64,000 bases of DNA from Exiguobacterium sp. SL-9 (GTDB lineage Bacteria; Bacillota; Bacilli; Exiguobacteriales; Exiguobacteriaceae), in assembly GCF_004336985.1 (NCBI RefSeq), contig NZ_SJUO01000004.1:186001-250000 (forward strand), read 5' to 3'. The translations under genes and the position numbers were made by a program. The notes beneath the pieces are model-generated. The model searched no databases. It worked only from the letters and a program-made list of their open reading frames with translations, and was not told where the DNA came from. Numbering within the stretch: position 1 is the stretch's first letter; each line of letters opens with the position of its first letter. Positions 8,496 through 17,900 of the stretch are shown here, in pieces.

Positions 8496-9296
8496 ATGGA
8501 AAAACAAGCTGTCGAGTATATGGAAGAAGCCGCATATAAAAAAGCGACGCTGTTGCGTCATGCGTTCGGTCACTACGCAATCCGCTCCATCGTCGCTGGT
8601 TTCCTAATCGGGATCGGAGTCGTCTTCGCCTTCTCTGTCGGAAACATGTTCATCGACGTCCCTGGGACAATGCTGTTCGCGGGGATGAGTTTCTCGGTTG
8701 CGCTCGTCTTTATCGTCTGGATGGGTGGGGAACTGTTCACGAGCAATACGATGTATTTATACACCGGGACGAAACGTGGCCGTGTCGACTGGCGTGACCT
8801 CGCTGCTGTCTGGGCCGTGAGCTGGATCGGTAATTTGTTCGGTGCGCTCCTCCTCGTCGGACTCGTCATCGGGGCCCACAGCATGGGTGATGTCAGTGCC
8901 GACCATCTGTTATCGGTCGTCGCCGCCAAAAAGATGGGCGGCGAGGCGCTAGCGATTTTTTTGAAAGGGATTTTGTGTAACATCCTTGTCTGCATCGCTA
9001 TTTTCATGCCATTGAAGACAAAGAATGACGTCGCCAAAATCATGCTGACGATGCTACCAGTCGTCGTCTTTTTCGCCGCCGGCTTCGAGCACTCGATCGC
9101 TAATATGGGCATCTTCGGACTCGCGCTCTATTACGCTCCATCTGAGGCGATCAACCTCGGGCTTGCGTTGAATAACCTCTTGTTTGCCACACTCGGCAAC
9201 ATCGTCGGGGGCGCCTTGTTCGTCGCCGGGACGTATGTCCATTTGAATGCGAAGCCAGCCGATACGAAAATCGAATCCATCCGTCAACAAGCATAA
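8496..9296 (+). CDS. Formate/nitrite transporter (FNT) family channel
   Basis: 266 residues with six hydrophobic segments, the normal FNT size. Family features are the Gly-rich FLIGIGVVFAF helix, the broken-helix region GGELFTSNTMYLYTG after TM2, and the second loop with a conserved central His in GFEHSIANM near residue 200. FNT pentamers carry formate, nitrite, lactate or hydrosulfide across the cytoplasmic membrane. Subtype (FocA, NirC or other) is not decided by sequence alone, and no pyruvate-formate lyase or nitrite reductase gene is adjacent. The ATG at 8496 follows AAAGGAGG; an upstream in-frame ATG at 8439 lacks a ribosome binding site. Confidence 0.9.
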   Translation: MEKQAVEYMEEAAYKKATLLRHAFGHYAIRSIVAGFLIGIGVVFAFSVGNMFIDVPGTMLFAGMSFSVALVFIVWMGGELFTSNTMYLYTGTKRGRVDWRDLAAVWAVSWIGNLFGALLLVGLVIGAHSMGDVSADHLLSVVAAKKMGGEALAIFLKGILCNILVCIAIFMPLKTKNDVAKIMLTMLPVVVFFAAGFEHSIANMGIFGLALYYAPSEAINLGLALNNLLFATLGNIVGGALFVAGTYVHLNAKPADTKIESIRQQA

Positions 9297-9300
9297 AAAG

Positions 9301-9329
9301 ACAGGGACCCCGATGAGCAGGGTCCCTGT
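9301..9329. terminator. Intrinsic terminator
   Basis: Perfect 10-bp stem ACAGGGACCC/GGGTCCCTGT. The T-tract (CTTTTTA) is on the minus side, so it mainly ends the symporter transcript, and it may also stop the channel gene. Confidence 0.8.
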
Positions 9330-9343
9330 TGTTGCCTAACTAA

Positions 9344-10804
9344 TTATTTTGATGAGTCTGCAGCAGCCACTTGGACTGTACCTTCTGCAACCTCGTCCTC
9401 TTCGACGTCCCAGCATTCTGTATTCTCGATACCGAGCTTACGAGCCGAGAAGCGTGGGTTGAGGCCTTGTGCACGCTGTTCTTCGTAGTCACGAAGGACT
9501 TTGAAGGCAACGCCACCGAGTAACGTGATGGCTGCCAAGTTGATGAGCGTCATGCCCGCCATGAACAAGTCAGCAAGGCTCCAGACGAAGCCGAGGCTTG
9601 CGACTGCTCCGATGAAGACGAAGCCCATTGTGAGTAAACGGAAACCAAAGACGGCTGCTTTACTCTTCTTGATGAACTCGATGTTCGTTTCACCGTAGTA
9701 GTAGCTACCGACGATCGAACTGAAGGCGAACAAGAGAACGCTGATGGCGATGAAGGCAGGTGCCCACGATCCGATTTGCTCAGCTAATGCATTTTGAAGA
9801 AGTGCGATTCCTTCACCGTTACCAGCTGCGTAGCTGTCTGAGAGAAGGACGATGGCAGCTGTTGCCGTACAGACGATCAATGTATCCAAGAAGACACCGA
9901 GTGTCTGCATGAAACCTTGTTTTGCTGGGTGTGATACTTCTGCCGTCGCTGCTGCGTTCGGAGCCGAACCCATACCTGCTTCGTTCGAGAAGAGACCGCG
10001 ACGTACACCCATCATGATTGCCGCTCCGACCGATCCGCCGAACGCTTGCTCGAGACCGAACGCGCTCTGGAAGATCATTCCGATAACAGCTGGCATTTCT
10101 GTGATGTTGACGACGACGACGTAAAGCGCAACGACCAAGTAAAGGACTGCCATGATTGGAACAACGATTGCCGAGAAGTTGGCGACCCGTTGAACCCCAC
10201 CGAAGATGACAAGTCCTGTCAAGACGACGAGGATTGCGCCACCGACTGCGGCTTCGAGGCCAAACGCGTTATCGAATGCTGCTGCGATTGTGTTTGATTG
10301 AACCGAGTTGAAGATGAGACCGAATGTGAATGCAATCAAGACCGCGAACACAATTCCAAGGAAACGGTTGTTCAAGCCTTTTTCGATGTAGTAAGCTGGA
10401 CCACCGCGGTAGGCGACGTCATCTTTTACTTTATATACTTGAGCGAGCGTGCTCTCGATCATTGCGGTCGCTCCACCGAGGAGTGCGACGATCCACATCC
10501 AGAAAACCGCTCCCGGTCCACCGAGTGTGATAGCGACTGTGACACCGGCCAAGTTACCTGTACCGATTCGCGTTGCCGCTCCGATAAAGAACGACTTCGC
10601 CGAGCTGATGCTCTTACTGTCTGTCGCATCTGATTTTTCCGTGACGACTTGGAACATCTCTTTTAAGTAGCGGAATTGCATAAATCGTGTTTTGACCGTG
10701 AAGTAAATCCCTGCCCCGACGAGCGCGACGATCAACACGTACGTCCATAAGATGTTGTTCAAGTAGTCGACGCTTCCTTGCAATAAGCTTTGTACGGCTT
10801 CCAT
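9344..10804 (-). CDS. Sodium/alanine (AGCS family) symporter
   Basis: 486 residues with about eleven hydrophobic helices. AGCS signatures are present: ATRIGTGNLAGV near residue 78, GGPGAVFWMW, GGPAYYIEKGL near residue 134 and the RRGLFSNEAGMGSAPNAAA region near 270. These proteins import alanine, glycine or glutamine with Na+ or H+ (AlsT/DagA group). The C-terminal ~50 residues are acidic and cytosolic. GGAGG lies upstream of ATG 10804. A sigma-A-like promoter is at 10867-10894 and a cre-like box at 10964-10978. It is a single-gene unit. Confidence 0.92.
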   Translation of the reverse strand: MEAVQSLLQGSVDYLNNILWTYVLIVALVGAGIYFTVKTRFMQFRYLKEMFQVVTEKSDATDSKSISSAKSFFIGAATRIGTGNLAGVTVAITLGGPGAVFWMWIVALLGGATAMIESTLAQVYKVKDDVAYRGGPAYYIEKGLNNRFLGIVFAVLIAFTFGLIFNSVQSNTIAAAFDNAFGLEAAVGGAILVVLTGLVIFGGVQRVANFSAIVVPIMAVLYLVVALYVVVVNITEMPAVIGMIFQSAFGLEQAFGGSVGAAIMMGVRRGLFSNEAGMGSAPNAAATAEVSHPAKQGFMQTLGVFLDTLIVCTATAAIVLLSDSYAAGNGEGIALLQNALAEQIGSWAPAFIAISVLLFAFSSIVGSYYYGETNIEFIKKSKAAVFGFRLLTMGFVFIGAVASLGFVWSLADLFMAGMTLINLAAITLLGGVAFKVLRDYEEQRAQGLNPRFSARKLGIENTECWDVEEDEVAEGTVQVAAADSSK

Positions 10805-10866
10805 GAATAAGTTCCTCCCTGTTGTGTGAATCTAAAGTTGAATTGTTTTATGATGTCTTGTTTTGA

Positions 10867-10894
10867 ATTATACAAAGATTCTGACAATTAGCAA
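10867..10894 (-). promoter_or_regulatory. Sigma-A-like promoter of the AGCS symporter
   Basis: On the minus strand TTGCTA (10894-10889), 16-bp spacer, TATAAT (10872-10867). The -10 is a perfect match. Leader length to the ATG is about 55 nt. Confidence 0.6.
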
Positions 10895-10963
10895 TAATTT
10901 TTTTATAGGTCAGTTCACACAAATTTCATATGTTATATAACAAAAAGTGAGTAATAGCTTTAT

Positions 10964-10978
10964 TTAAAGCGCTTACAA
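10964..10978 (-). promoter_or_regulatory. cre-like box upstream of the AGCS symporter
   Basis: Minus-strand TTGTAAGCGCTTTAA fits the cre consensus WTGNAANCGNWWNCA except for one base. It lies about 70 bp upstream of the symporter -35. The rest of 10805-11129 is A+T-rich with no gene seen. Confidence 0.4.
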
Positions 10979-11129
10979 TGTTAAACCTATGAAATAATAA
11001 ATCTTTATTTCCCGACTGATTTTTGATGTCTACATTCAACTTTTTCGAATCGTTCGCTTTATGAATAGGTTTTATTGTGTAACAAATATTGATTTTATGT
11101 AGACTATATATCTAATACGATGGGAAATA

Positions 11130-11163
11130 AAAAAGCAGTCGCTCCTATGAGCGGCTGCTTTTT
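11130..11163. terminator. Intrinsic terminator of the ywbE cluster
   Basis: Stem AAAAAGCAG-CGCTC paired with GAGCG-CTGCTTTTT, one mismatch, loop CTAT. Located at the 3' end of the minus-strand 55-residue gene; T residues follow on either strand. Confidence 0.75.
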
Positions 11164-11329
11164 AGATGCCCGTCCGTTTCTTCTGGTTGTTCGGCTTCTT
11201 CGTCAACTGGTTCGTCAACGGTTTCTGCTTCGTCCCACGAAGTCCTGTCGGCACTTTCGTCTCGTTCTGTTTCTTCTCGGCGAGCTTTTGCTTCATCGCC
11301 TCTTGAAAACTTAATTTCTTTTCACTCAT
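11162..11329 (-). CDS. Small basic protein, translationally coupled to ywbE
   Basis: 55 residues, starting MSEKKLSFQEAMKQKLAEKK and ending in a Lys/Asn/Gln/Thr-rich basic tail. The ATG at 11329 is 1 nt after the ywbE stop codon, and its ribosome binding site (GGAGG) is inside the last codons of ywbE, so translation is likely coupled. The N-terminal half is amphipathic helix; the rest is probably disordered and may bind nucleic acid, by composition only. I do not recognise the family. The stop codon lies at the edge of the terminator stem. Confidence 0.7.
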   Translation of the reverse strand: MSEKKLSFQEAMKQKLAEKKQNETKVPTGLRGTKQKPLTNQLTKKPNNQKKRTGI

Positions 11330-11330
11330 G

Positions 11331-11534
11331 TCATTCACCTCCAGCTTCGATCACTTTCACCCGACCGACCTGTCCATCGCTTAAGCGTACTTTAATGCCG
11401 TGCGGGTGACGCGGCGAGTTCGTCAAAATGTCTTTGACGATGCCTGGCGTCAACTTCCCACTCCGCTGATCTTGTTTTAGGACAATCTGGACGTGGAGCC
11501 CTGGGCGAATGTCCGCGCGTTTCGTGCCATCCAT
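11331..11534 (-). CDS. ywbE: YwbE family protein (DUF2196)
   Basis: 67 residues matching the YwbE family over its whole length: RADIRPGLHVQIVLKQDQRSGKL, GIVKDILTNSPRHPHGIKV and a final DGQVGRVKVI. The family is small, cytosolic, widespread and of unknown function; the beta-rich pattern suggests an SH3-like or RNA-associated fold. The ATG at 11534 follows AAAGGGG, so the longer reading from TTG 11561 is rejected. It overlaps the signals of the next small gene. Confidence 0.9.
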   Translation of the reverse strand: MDGTKRADIRPGLHVQIVLKQDQRSGKLTPGIVKDILTNSPRHPHGIKVRLSDGQVGRVKVIEAGGE

Positions 11535-11598
11535 ACCCGACACCCCTTTCCGTATAGTCAACCTCTATCATATGCTCTTTTCCCGCGTTTGTCACAAT

Positions 11599-11931
11599 CT
11601 ATTCCACGATGCCGACTTGGCCGACCGTCCTCGTCACATAACTTTGGTCGGTTACGAATCGTCTCGTCACCTGCCCCCAGGCCGTCTCGACCTCGACGCG
11701 GCCTCGGTCGAACGAGATTGTCAAAATCGCTCGTCCTTCCTCATTCCACAGTCGACAAACTCCTACCAGCGTATGAAAGGCATCGGTCAAGTCCCGCGCG
11801 AACCGGACATACGCCTCGGTCCGGACGATCTCGGTGACTAGACCGTGGGCGAGCCGTAACGTCTCGCGTGACGCTTCTATGATACTAAACTCGAATATCG
11901 TCTCATCGTTCCCAATCTCGATGTGATGCAT
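11599..11931 (-). CDS. Hypothetical protein, 110 residues
   Basis: The protein starts MHHIEIGNDETIFEFSIIEAS and alternates beta-like and helical segments, with no signal peptide, membrane helix or Cys pair. A strong ribosome binding site (TTAGGAGG) precedes ATG 11931. It is 64 bp upstream of ywbE on the same strand and probably in its operon. I do not recognise the family. Two overlapping plus-strand ORFs are shadows, supported by the ribosome binding site and codon pattern on the minus strand. Confidence 0.65.
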   Translation of the reverse strand: MHHIEIGNDETIFEFSIIEASRETLRLAHGLVTEIVRTEAYVRFARDLTDAFHTLVGVCRLWNEEGRAILTISFDRGRVEVETAWGQVTRRFVTDQSYVTRTVGQVGIVE

Positions 11932-11943
11932 GTTCCTACCTCC

Positions 11944-11974
11944 TAAAAAGACACCTTCGCTTCGAAGGTGTCTT
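11944..11974 (-). terminator. Intrinsic terminator of the alpha-glucosidase gene
   Basis: Perfect 12-bp stem AAGACACCTTCG/CGAAGGTGTCTT, loop CTT, followed on the minus strand by TTTTTA. Confidence 0.88.
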
Positions 11975-11978
11975 CACA

Positions 11979-13676
11979 TTATAAGCGGTACAGTCTCGCT
12001 TCGAACGGCCGCAGCATAAACGTATCCGTCTCGATTGTCTCGGGGTCCATCTCATTCGTTAACACGAGCGTCGCCTTGTCGAGACCAGGCAGTGTCGTCT
12101 CGGCAGGGTTTGCCGTCAAGTTGACGACGACATAAAACGTTTGTTCTTCAAACGCGCGCTCATAGGCGAACACTTGCAGATGATCCGGTAACAAATCGCG
12201 GTAACTGCCGTACGTGAACGTGTCTTCCGTCCGACGGAGACGGATCATCGCTTTATAGAACGACAAAATCGAATGGGCATCTTTCGATTGGGCGTCGACG
12301 TTGAGCGTCTCATATTCTTCATGGATCGGCATCCACGGCGTCGCTGTTGAAAAACCAGCGTACGGTGACGCATCCCATTGGATTGGAGTTCGGACGTTAT
12401 CGCGTGACGTGCCCCATACGTGTTGCATCGAATCGGTCTCACTCATCCCGTGGGCGATTCGTTCGAAATATTCATTTTTCGTCGCCACATCATCATAATC
12501 GTGGATTGACGGGAGCGGTACGTTCTTCATGCCGATTTCCTGTCCTTGATAGATGAACGGTGTCCCGTGCATGAAGAAATACATCATACCAAGGGCAGTC
12601 GCACTTTCGCGCCAGTAATGGTTTTCGTCCCCGACGAGCGAGACGGCGCGAACCATGTCATGGTTCTCGATATAGAGCGCGTTCCATCCGGTCTCGAGCA
12701 GTCCTTGTTGCCACTTGTCAAAAATTCGTTTCAATTCGACGACATCGAGCGGTGCTAAGCGCGACTTGCGCATGATATCGACGTGGTCAAAATGGAACGC
12801 CATGTTCATCGCCCCGTTTTCTGGTCCCATCCATAAATCAGCCGCTTGTGGCTCAATCCCGTTCGTCTCGCCGACTGTCATAATGTCGTAATGGGCGAAC
12901 GTCGCTTGTTTCATCTCTTGAAGATAGTCGTGAATCCCGTCAATGTTCGAATACATCGAGAACGCCGTGACGTACGGCTTCCCGTCCGGAGACGGCAACA
13001 TCGTCTCAGTCGGCATCTTCTTGATGTGGCTGATCGCATCGACCCGGAATCCATCGATGCCTTTGTCGAGCCACCAGTTGATCATGTCATAGACGGCGCC
13101 ACGCACTTCTTCATTTTCCCAGTTCAAGTCTGGCTGCTTTTTCGAGAAGACATGCAAATAGTACTGTTCAGTCGCCTCATCCAGTTCCCAAGCCGAACCG
13201 CCAAAGATGCTCGCCCAGTTGTTCGGGGGACCCCCCTCTGCCCCGTCGCGCCAGATATACCAGTCGCGTTTCGGGTCGTCTTTTGACCGCTTCGATTCGA
13301 CGAACCATGGGTGCTCATCGGACGTATGGTTGACGACGAGGTCCAAAAGCAACTTCATACCGCGCGCATGGACGGCTTTGAGCAACGCATCGAAATCTTC
13401 CATCGTTCCAAACTCTTCCATAATTCCATGATAGTCTGAGATGTCATAACCATTGTCATCGTTCGGTGATTTGTACATCGGACAAAGCCAGATCACGTCG
13501 ATGCCAAGGTCTTCTAAGTAATCTAACTTTTCAATGATACCTCGAAGATCGCCAATGCCATCCCCATTCGAATCTTTGAAACTGCGCGGGTAAATCTGAT
13601 AGGCGATTGCTTCTTTCCACCACGCGCGGGTGACCGTTTTCTTCTTTACTTGTTGTCTACTGACCATCGACTCCAT
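11979..13676 (-). CDS. GH13 subfamily 31 alpha-glucosidase
   Basis: 565 residues, the usual length for MalL/oligo-1,6-glucosidase-type cytosolic enzymes. Conserved GH13 regions are LDLVVNHTS, DGFRVDAIS with nucleophile Asp213, TVGETNG with acid/base Glu270, and YIENHD with Asp340. The residue after the nucleophile is Ala214. In this subfamily Val at this place goes with alpha-1,6 specificity and Ala or Thr with alpha-1,4, so maltose-type substrates are more likely than isomaltose. No signal peptide, so it acts on imported sugars. The promoter region carries a cre-type palindrome at 13769-13786, which predicts glucose repression. Confidence 0.92.
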   Translation of the reverse strand: MESMVSRQQVKKKTVTRAWWKEAIAYQIYPRSFKDSNGDGIGDLRGIIEKLDYLEDLGIDVIWLCPMYKSPNDDNGYDISDYHGIMEEFGTMEDFDALLKAVHARGMKLLLDLVVNHTSDEHPWFVESKRSKDDPKRDWYIWRDGAEGGPPNNWASIFGGSAWELDEATEQYYLHVFSKKQPDLNWENEEVRGAVYDMINWWLDKGIDGFRVDAISHIKKMPTETMLPSPDGKPYVTAFSMYSNIDGIHDYLQEMKQATFAHYDIMTVGETNGIEPQAADLWMGPENGAMNMAFHFDHVDIMRKSRLAPLDVVELKRIFDKWQQGLLETGWNALYIENHDMVRAVSLVGDENHYWRESATALGMMYFFMHGTPFIYQGQEIGMKNVPLPSIHDYDDVATKNEYFERIAHGMSETDSMQHVWGTSRDNVRTPIQWDASPYAGFSTATPWMPIHEEYETLNVDAQSKDAHSILSFYKAMIRLRRTEDTFTYGSYRDLLPDHLQVFAYERAFEEQTFYVVVNLTANPAETTLPGLDKATLVLTNEMDPETIETDTFMLRPFEARLYRL

Positions 13677-13770
13677 ACGCTGCTTGCCTCCTATATGTCA
13701 TCATATATATTTACTATACTTGAACAGCAATACCTGTTTTGGGCTGAATCTAATCCTACAATAGCACTTG

Positions 13771-13784
13771 TGCAAGCGTTTGCA
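13771..13784 (-). promoter_or_regulatory. cre / LacI-type operator for alpha-glucosidase
   Basis: TGCAAGCGTTTGCA, a near-perfect palindrome matching TGNAANCGNWNNCA. On the minus strand it overlaps the possible -35 boxes TTGCAA and TTGCAC, whose matching -10s are TATTGT and TAGATT. It is bound by CcpA or by a dedicated LacI-family sugar repressor. Confidence 0.75.
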
Positions 13785-13795
13785 AATAATGAGAT

Positions 13796-13825
13796 ATTAA
13801 AAAATGCAGTCCAAGGACTACATTT
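13796..13825 (-). terminator. Terminator of carboxylesterase gene
   Basis: AAATG-AGTCC paired with GGACT-CATTT (13802-13825), with one mismatch, followed on the minus strand by TTTTTT. The carboxylesterase stop codon is inside the first arm. Confidence 0.65.
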
Positions 13826-14573
13826 CAGAGACAGTCGCAACTTGTTCACAAAATGTTCCGATGACGTTGGCCAACCGCTCCCAGTCATGGTCCATCGTGG
13901 CGACATGATAAGACCGTTCGAGTACCTCTCGTTGCTTCGGGGCTTGAATGATATCGTACAGCCACATCGAATCTTCAGGCGGGACGACGTTGTCGATGGA
14001 GGAATGGATGACGCACGTCGGCACCGTCACCTCGGCTGCTCTCGGTCGCACCTCCTCGATGAGTGCGAGCAGTTCACGAATGGCTGACGTCGGCACTTTG
14101 TCGTAGACGATCTCGTACACACCCGGTGCACAGATGTCCGGTTCGTCTTCATCGATGAAACGACAGACATCATCCTTGGCGTGACAGGCATAGCCCGGCA
14201 CCGACAGCGCCGCATTGATCGTGACGATTGCATCGGCATGACCGGACAAGGCGGCCTTCATCGCCAATGTTCCACCCATTGACTGCCCGACGACGATGAC
14301 GTGTCGACATCGCTCACGTAATAGACGGATGCCGGCTTCCATCGACTCATACCAGCAGCGGCGGGTCGATTGTCGAAACTCTTCCGGGTCCGTGCCATGT
14401 CCTTTGAGCCGAGGGGCATAGACGGTGAACCCTTTCTCCATCAAGGAAATCCCAACGTCGCGCACACTTTGGGGCGTCCCGTTGAAGCCGTGACACAATA
14501 AGATTCCTATTTCATTTCCTTCATAATAAAACGCACCCGCTCCCGGGATGACCGGATAAGTAATTGTTGTCAT
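13818..14573 (-). CDS. Carboxylesterase, Est30-like alpha/beta hydrolase
   Basis: 251 residues. The catalytic triad reads Ser98 in GQSMGG, Asp194 in SSIDNVVPP and His223 in ERSYHVATMD, the same spacing as the thermophilic Bacillus carboxylesterase Est30. The oxyanion region is LLCHGFNGTPQS near residue 27. Such enzymes are cytosolic and hydrolyse short-chain esters or monoacylglycerols. It is a single gene with GGGAGG upstream of ATG 14573. The 14574-14956 stretch upstream holds no gene that I trust; it contains this gene's promoter region and the cre upstream of the nuclease. Confidence 0.88.
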   Translation of the reverse strand: MTTITYPVIPGAGAFYYEGNEIGILLCHGFNGTPQSVRDVGISLMEKGFTVYAPRLKGHGTDPEEFRQSTRRCWYESMEAGIRLLRERCRHVIVVGQSMGGTLAMKAALSGHADAIVTINAALSVPGYACHAKDDVCRFIDEDEPDICAPGVYEIVYDKVPTSAIRELLALIEEVRPRAAEVTVPTCVIHSSIDNVVPPEDSMWLYDIIQAPKQREVLERSYHVATMDHDWERLANVIGTFCEQVATVSEM

Positions 14574-14846
14574 TCGTTTCCTCCCTGTTTAATACACAGT
14601 TAACCGATTCATTTAATAGTATTAATGAATTGTAAGAGTTGTGCGTCGTTCCGTCAACCCGATTGGCCTCCTCTCTCGTCTCTTCCTTCTTGTCATCAAA
14701 CTGTAATATGAACTTCTTATTAAGTCGATTGAGTTCTGACGTCTGCTTGGTTATGTTTAACATGTAGTTGAAAAGTTGGTAAATGATAGTGAAATTCGTC
14801 AAACGATGGGGCGTATAAGTGACTTTTCGTTGCGACAAGAACCGTT

Positions 14847-14861
14847 ATGTAAGCGCTATCA
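14847..14861 (+). promoter_or_regulatory. cre site upstream of secreted nuclease
   Basis: ATGTAAGCGCTATCA fits WTGNAANCGNWWNCA at every position. It lies about 95 bp before the nuclease ATG. A weak promoter (TTGGGA-N16-TACATA) lies between the cre and the start, so CcpA could act from upstream or the true promoter may lie nearer the cre. Confidence 0.6.
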
Positions 14862-14956
14862 TTTCGTTTGGACTAAGGGGGCATTCGTTCAAATAAAGGA
14901 CCACACGAATTGGGACATCGTATCGGCCATCTACATAATCAAAGGGAGACTAACAC

Positions 14957-17900
14957 ATGGGGAAACCACAAGCACGTTCATTCAAACAAATGACCGGCCT
15001 CGCCTTATCAGCCGGACTCATCGTCAGCAGCATGACGCCGATTGCGGCAAACGTACACGCAGAGACGTTGAACGCTTCAGACCTATTCATCTCGGAATAC
15101 GTGGAAGGATCGAGCAACAACAAAGCGATTGAGCTGTTCAACGGGACGAACGCGGCCATCGATCTCTCGGCCTATAAGCTCGAACTGTATTCAAACGGAG
15201 GGACCGCTCCAGGCACGACGCTCAACTTGACGGGGACGCTCGAGCCAGGTGGCACGTATGTCATCGTCAACGGTAGCGCGAGCGAAACCTTGAAAGCGAA
15301 AGCCAATACAACAAGCGGCGTGACGAACTTTAACGGCGATGACACGCTCGTCTTGAAAAAAGGCGATACCGTGCTCGACGTCTTCGGTCAAGTCGGGTTC
15401 GACCCGGGCACGAAATGGGGAACGACAGTTGCAACCGCTGACCAGTCGTTAGTTCGGAAAGATACGGTCACGACAGGGGATGCGAACGGCGCGGATGCGT
15501 TCGACCCGGCCACTGAATGGAACTCACAACCGATCGATACGTTCACGAACCTCGGATCACACACGTTCCAAGGCGTCGACTACGGCGATGGCGGTACGGT
15601 CGAACCACCGGCGCCGGTCACTCCGATTTCAATTAGTGATGCCCGGTCGAAAGCCGAAGGCGAAACGGTCACGATTAAAGGTGTCGTCACAGCTAAGCTG
15701 GCCAACACGATTTCGATTCAAGATGCGACAGGCGGCCTCTCGGTCCGTCCGACGTCACTCGCCGTCAACGTCGGTGATGAAGTTGTCGTCACGGGTGCAA
15801 TCGGTTCGTATCGTGAACTTCTTCAATTGAACAGCGCCGTCGTCGTTTCAAAACAAGCGACAAGCGTCCCAGCTGCGCAAGTTCTCACAGGCGAACAGAT
15901 CAATGAAGACGTCGAGTCTGAACTTGTTACCGTGAACAACGTCACGCTCTCAGGTAGTGGTCAAAACTTGACGGCGACAGACGGCACGAAAGAGTTCGTC
16001 GTCCGTGACGAGCGCGGCATTCTCGATTTACAGACGGATGTCAACTACTCGTCAATCACGGGTATCGTTCAACAGTTCGATAACACCTATCAAATCATCC
16101 CCCGTGACGTGTCGGACACGGTCATCGACGCATCGGTACTCCGTCCGGCAACAGCGAAGCCAGGCGCGGGCACGTTCGTCGGACCACAAGACGTGACGCT
16201 CTCGACGACGACAGCGGGCGCGGACATCTATTACACACTCGACGGATCGGACCCGAAAGCGAACGGCACGCTTTATACGTCACCAGTCCGTATTGAAGAG
16301 ACGATGACGCTTAAAACGGCCGTCAAATCAGGTGATGTATTCAGCGCCGTGACGACGTTCGAATACAAGATCACGGACAAGATCCGGATCCATGATATCC
16401 AAGGCGCGAGCCACACGTCACCGATGAACGGACAGACCGTTGAAGGCGTCGAAGGCGTCGTCACGTACTCGTTCGTGTCGATGGGTACGACGTATTACTA
16501 CATCCAAACGCCTGACATGGAAGCCGACCAAGATGCGCGTACGTCAGAAGGAATCATCTTGTATGGCGGCCGCTCGATCGCCGGCATCCAAGTCGGTGAC
16601 CTCGTCAACGTGAAAGGTCTCGTCAGTGAGTACGCCATCGAAGGATACAGCGACCGTCAACAGACGGATATGAAGATGACGCAAATCGACACGCGTAACG
16701 GCAGTGTCAATGTCGTCAAGAGCGGTGTCGCACTGCCGACGCCAGTGAAAATCGACGCGTCGAACTTACCGACCGAGTTCATTGACAGCGACGCCCTCGC
16801 CGTCTTCAATCCGGATAAAGACGCCATCGATTTCTGGGAGAGCCTCGAAGGGATGCGCGTCGAGACGGGTAACCTCAAATCGGTATCGCCACAACAGTAC
16901 GGCGACCTCGTGACCGTGCTCGAAGGAACACCGACTGAGACGTTCAACGGTGGTGTGCTCCTTAAAAAAGACGATGCCAACCCGGAACGGATCCAATTCC
17001 GTCTCGAGCCGAACGCGGAAGCGCGTGAATTCGACGTCGCGACGGGTGACCGCTTCAATGGCCCAATCGTCGGAATCGTCGGATATTCGTTTGGAAACTA
17101 TAAGATTCAAGCCTCACTCGACGAGATGAAAGCAGCCTTCGTCAAAGGCGATGCCAAGCGTGAGACGACGTTCATCGAAGCCGAAAAGGACAAGTTGACA
17201 ATTGCTTCATATAACCTCGAGAACTTCTCAAGCAACGTGAAAGAGACGTCGGATGAGAAGGCACTCAAACTCGCCAAGGCGTTTGTTGAAGAGTTGAACA
17301 GCCCGGACATCATCGGTGTGACCGAGGTCCAGGACAACAATGGCCAAGGCACTGGCGATTCTGCGGCCGACCAAAGCTACCAACGCTTGATCGACAATAT
17401 CGTCTCGATCGGCGGCAAGTCGTACAAATACGTCAACATCGACCCTGAAAACAATAAAGATGGTGGCGCACCGAACGCCAACATCCGCGTCGGCTTCTTG
17501 TATGACCCAGAACGCGTGTCGCTCACAGAAGGCATCCCTGCCGGTGACGCAACGACAGCGGTCGGTTATGAGAACGGCAAGTTGACGCACAACCCAGGTC
17601 GCATCGACCCGCTCAACCCGGCGTTCGATAGCTCACGTAAACCGCTCGCGGCCCAGTTCGATTTCCAAGGCGAGAACGTCGTCGTCATCGCCAACCACTG
17701 GAACTCGAAAGGTGGCGACACCGGTTTCTTCGGCTCGAAACAACCGGTCGTCCTTGGCAGTGAGGTCCAACGGAAACAAATCGCTCAAATCGTCCATGAT
17801 TTCGTTGCTGGTGTGAAGACGGACAACCCGGATGCGAACGTCGTCGCCCTCGGTGACTTCAACGACTTCGAATTCTCGGATGCGATGCAAATCTTCAAAG

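Noticed and set aside
11493-11841. Two overlapping plus-strand ORFs of ~110 codons
   Set aside because: Shadows of the minus-strand ywbE cluster, which has clear ribosome binding sites.
14521-14838. Minus-strand ORF of 105 codons upstream of the carboxylesterase
   Set aside because: Runs across the promoter region of the nuclease, has no ribosome binding site and overlaps the esterase start.
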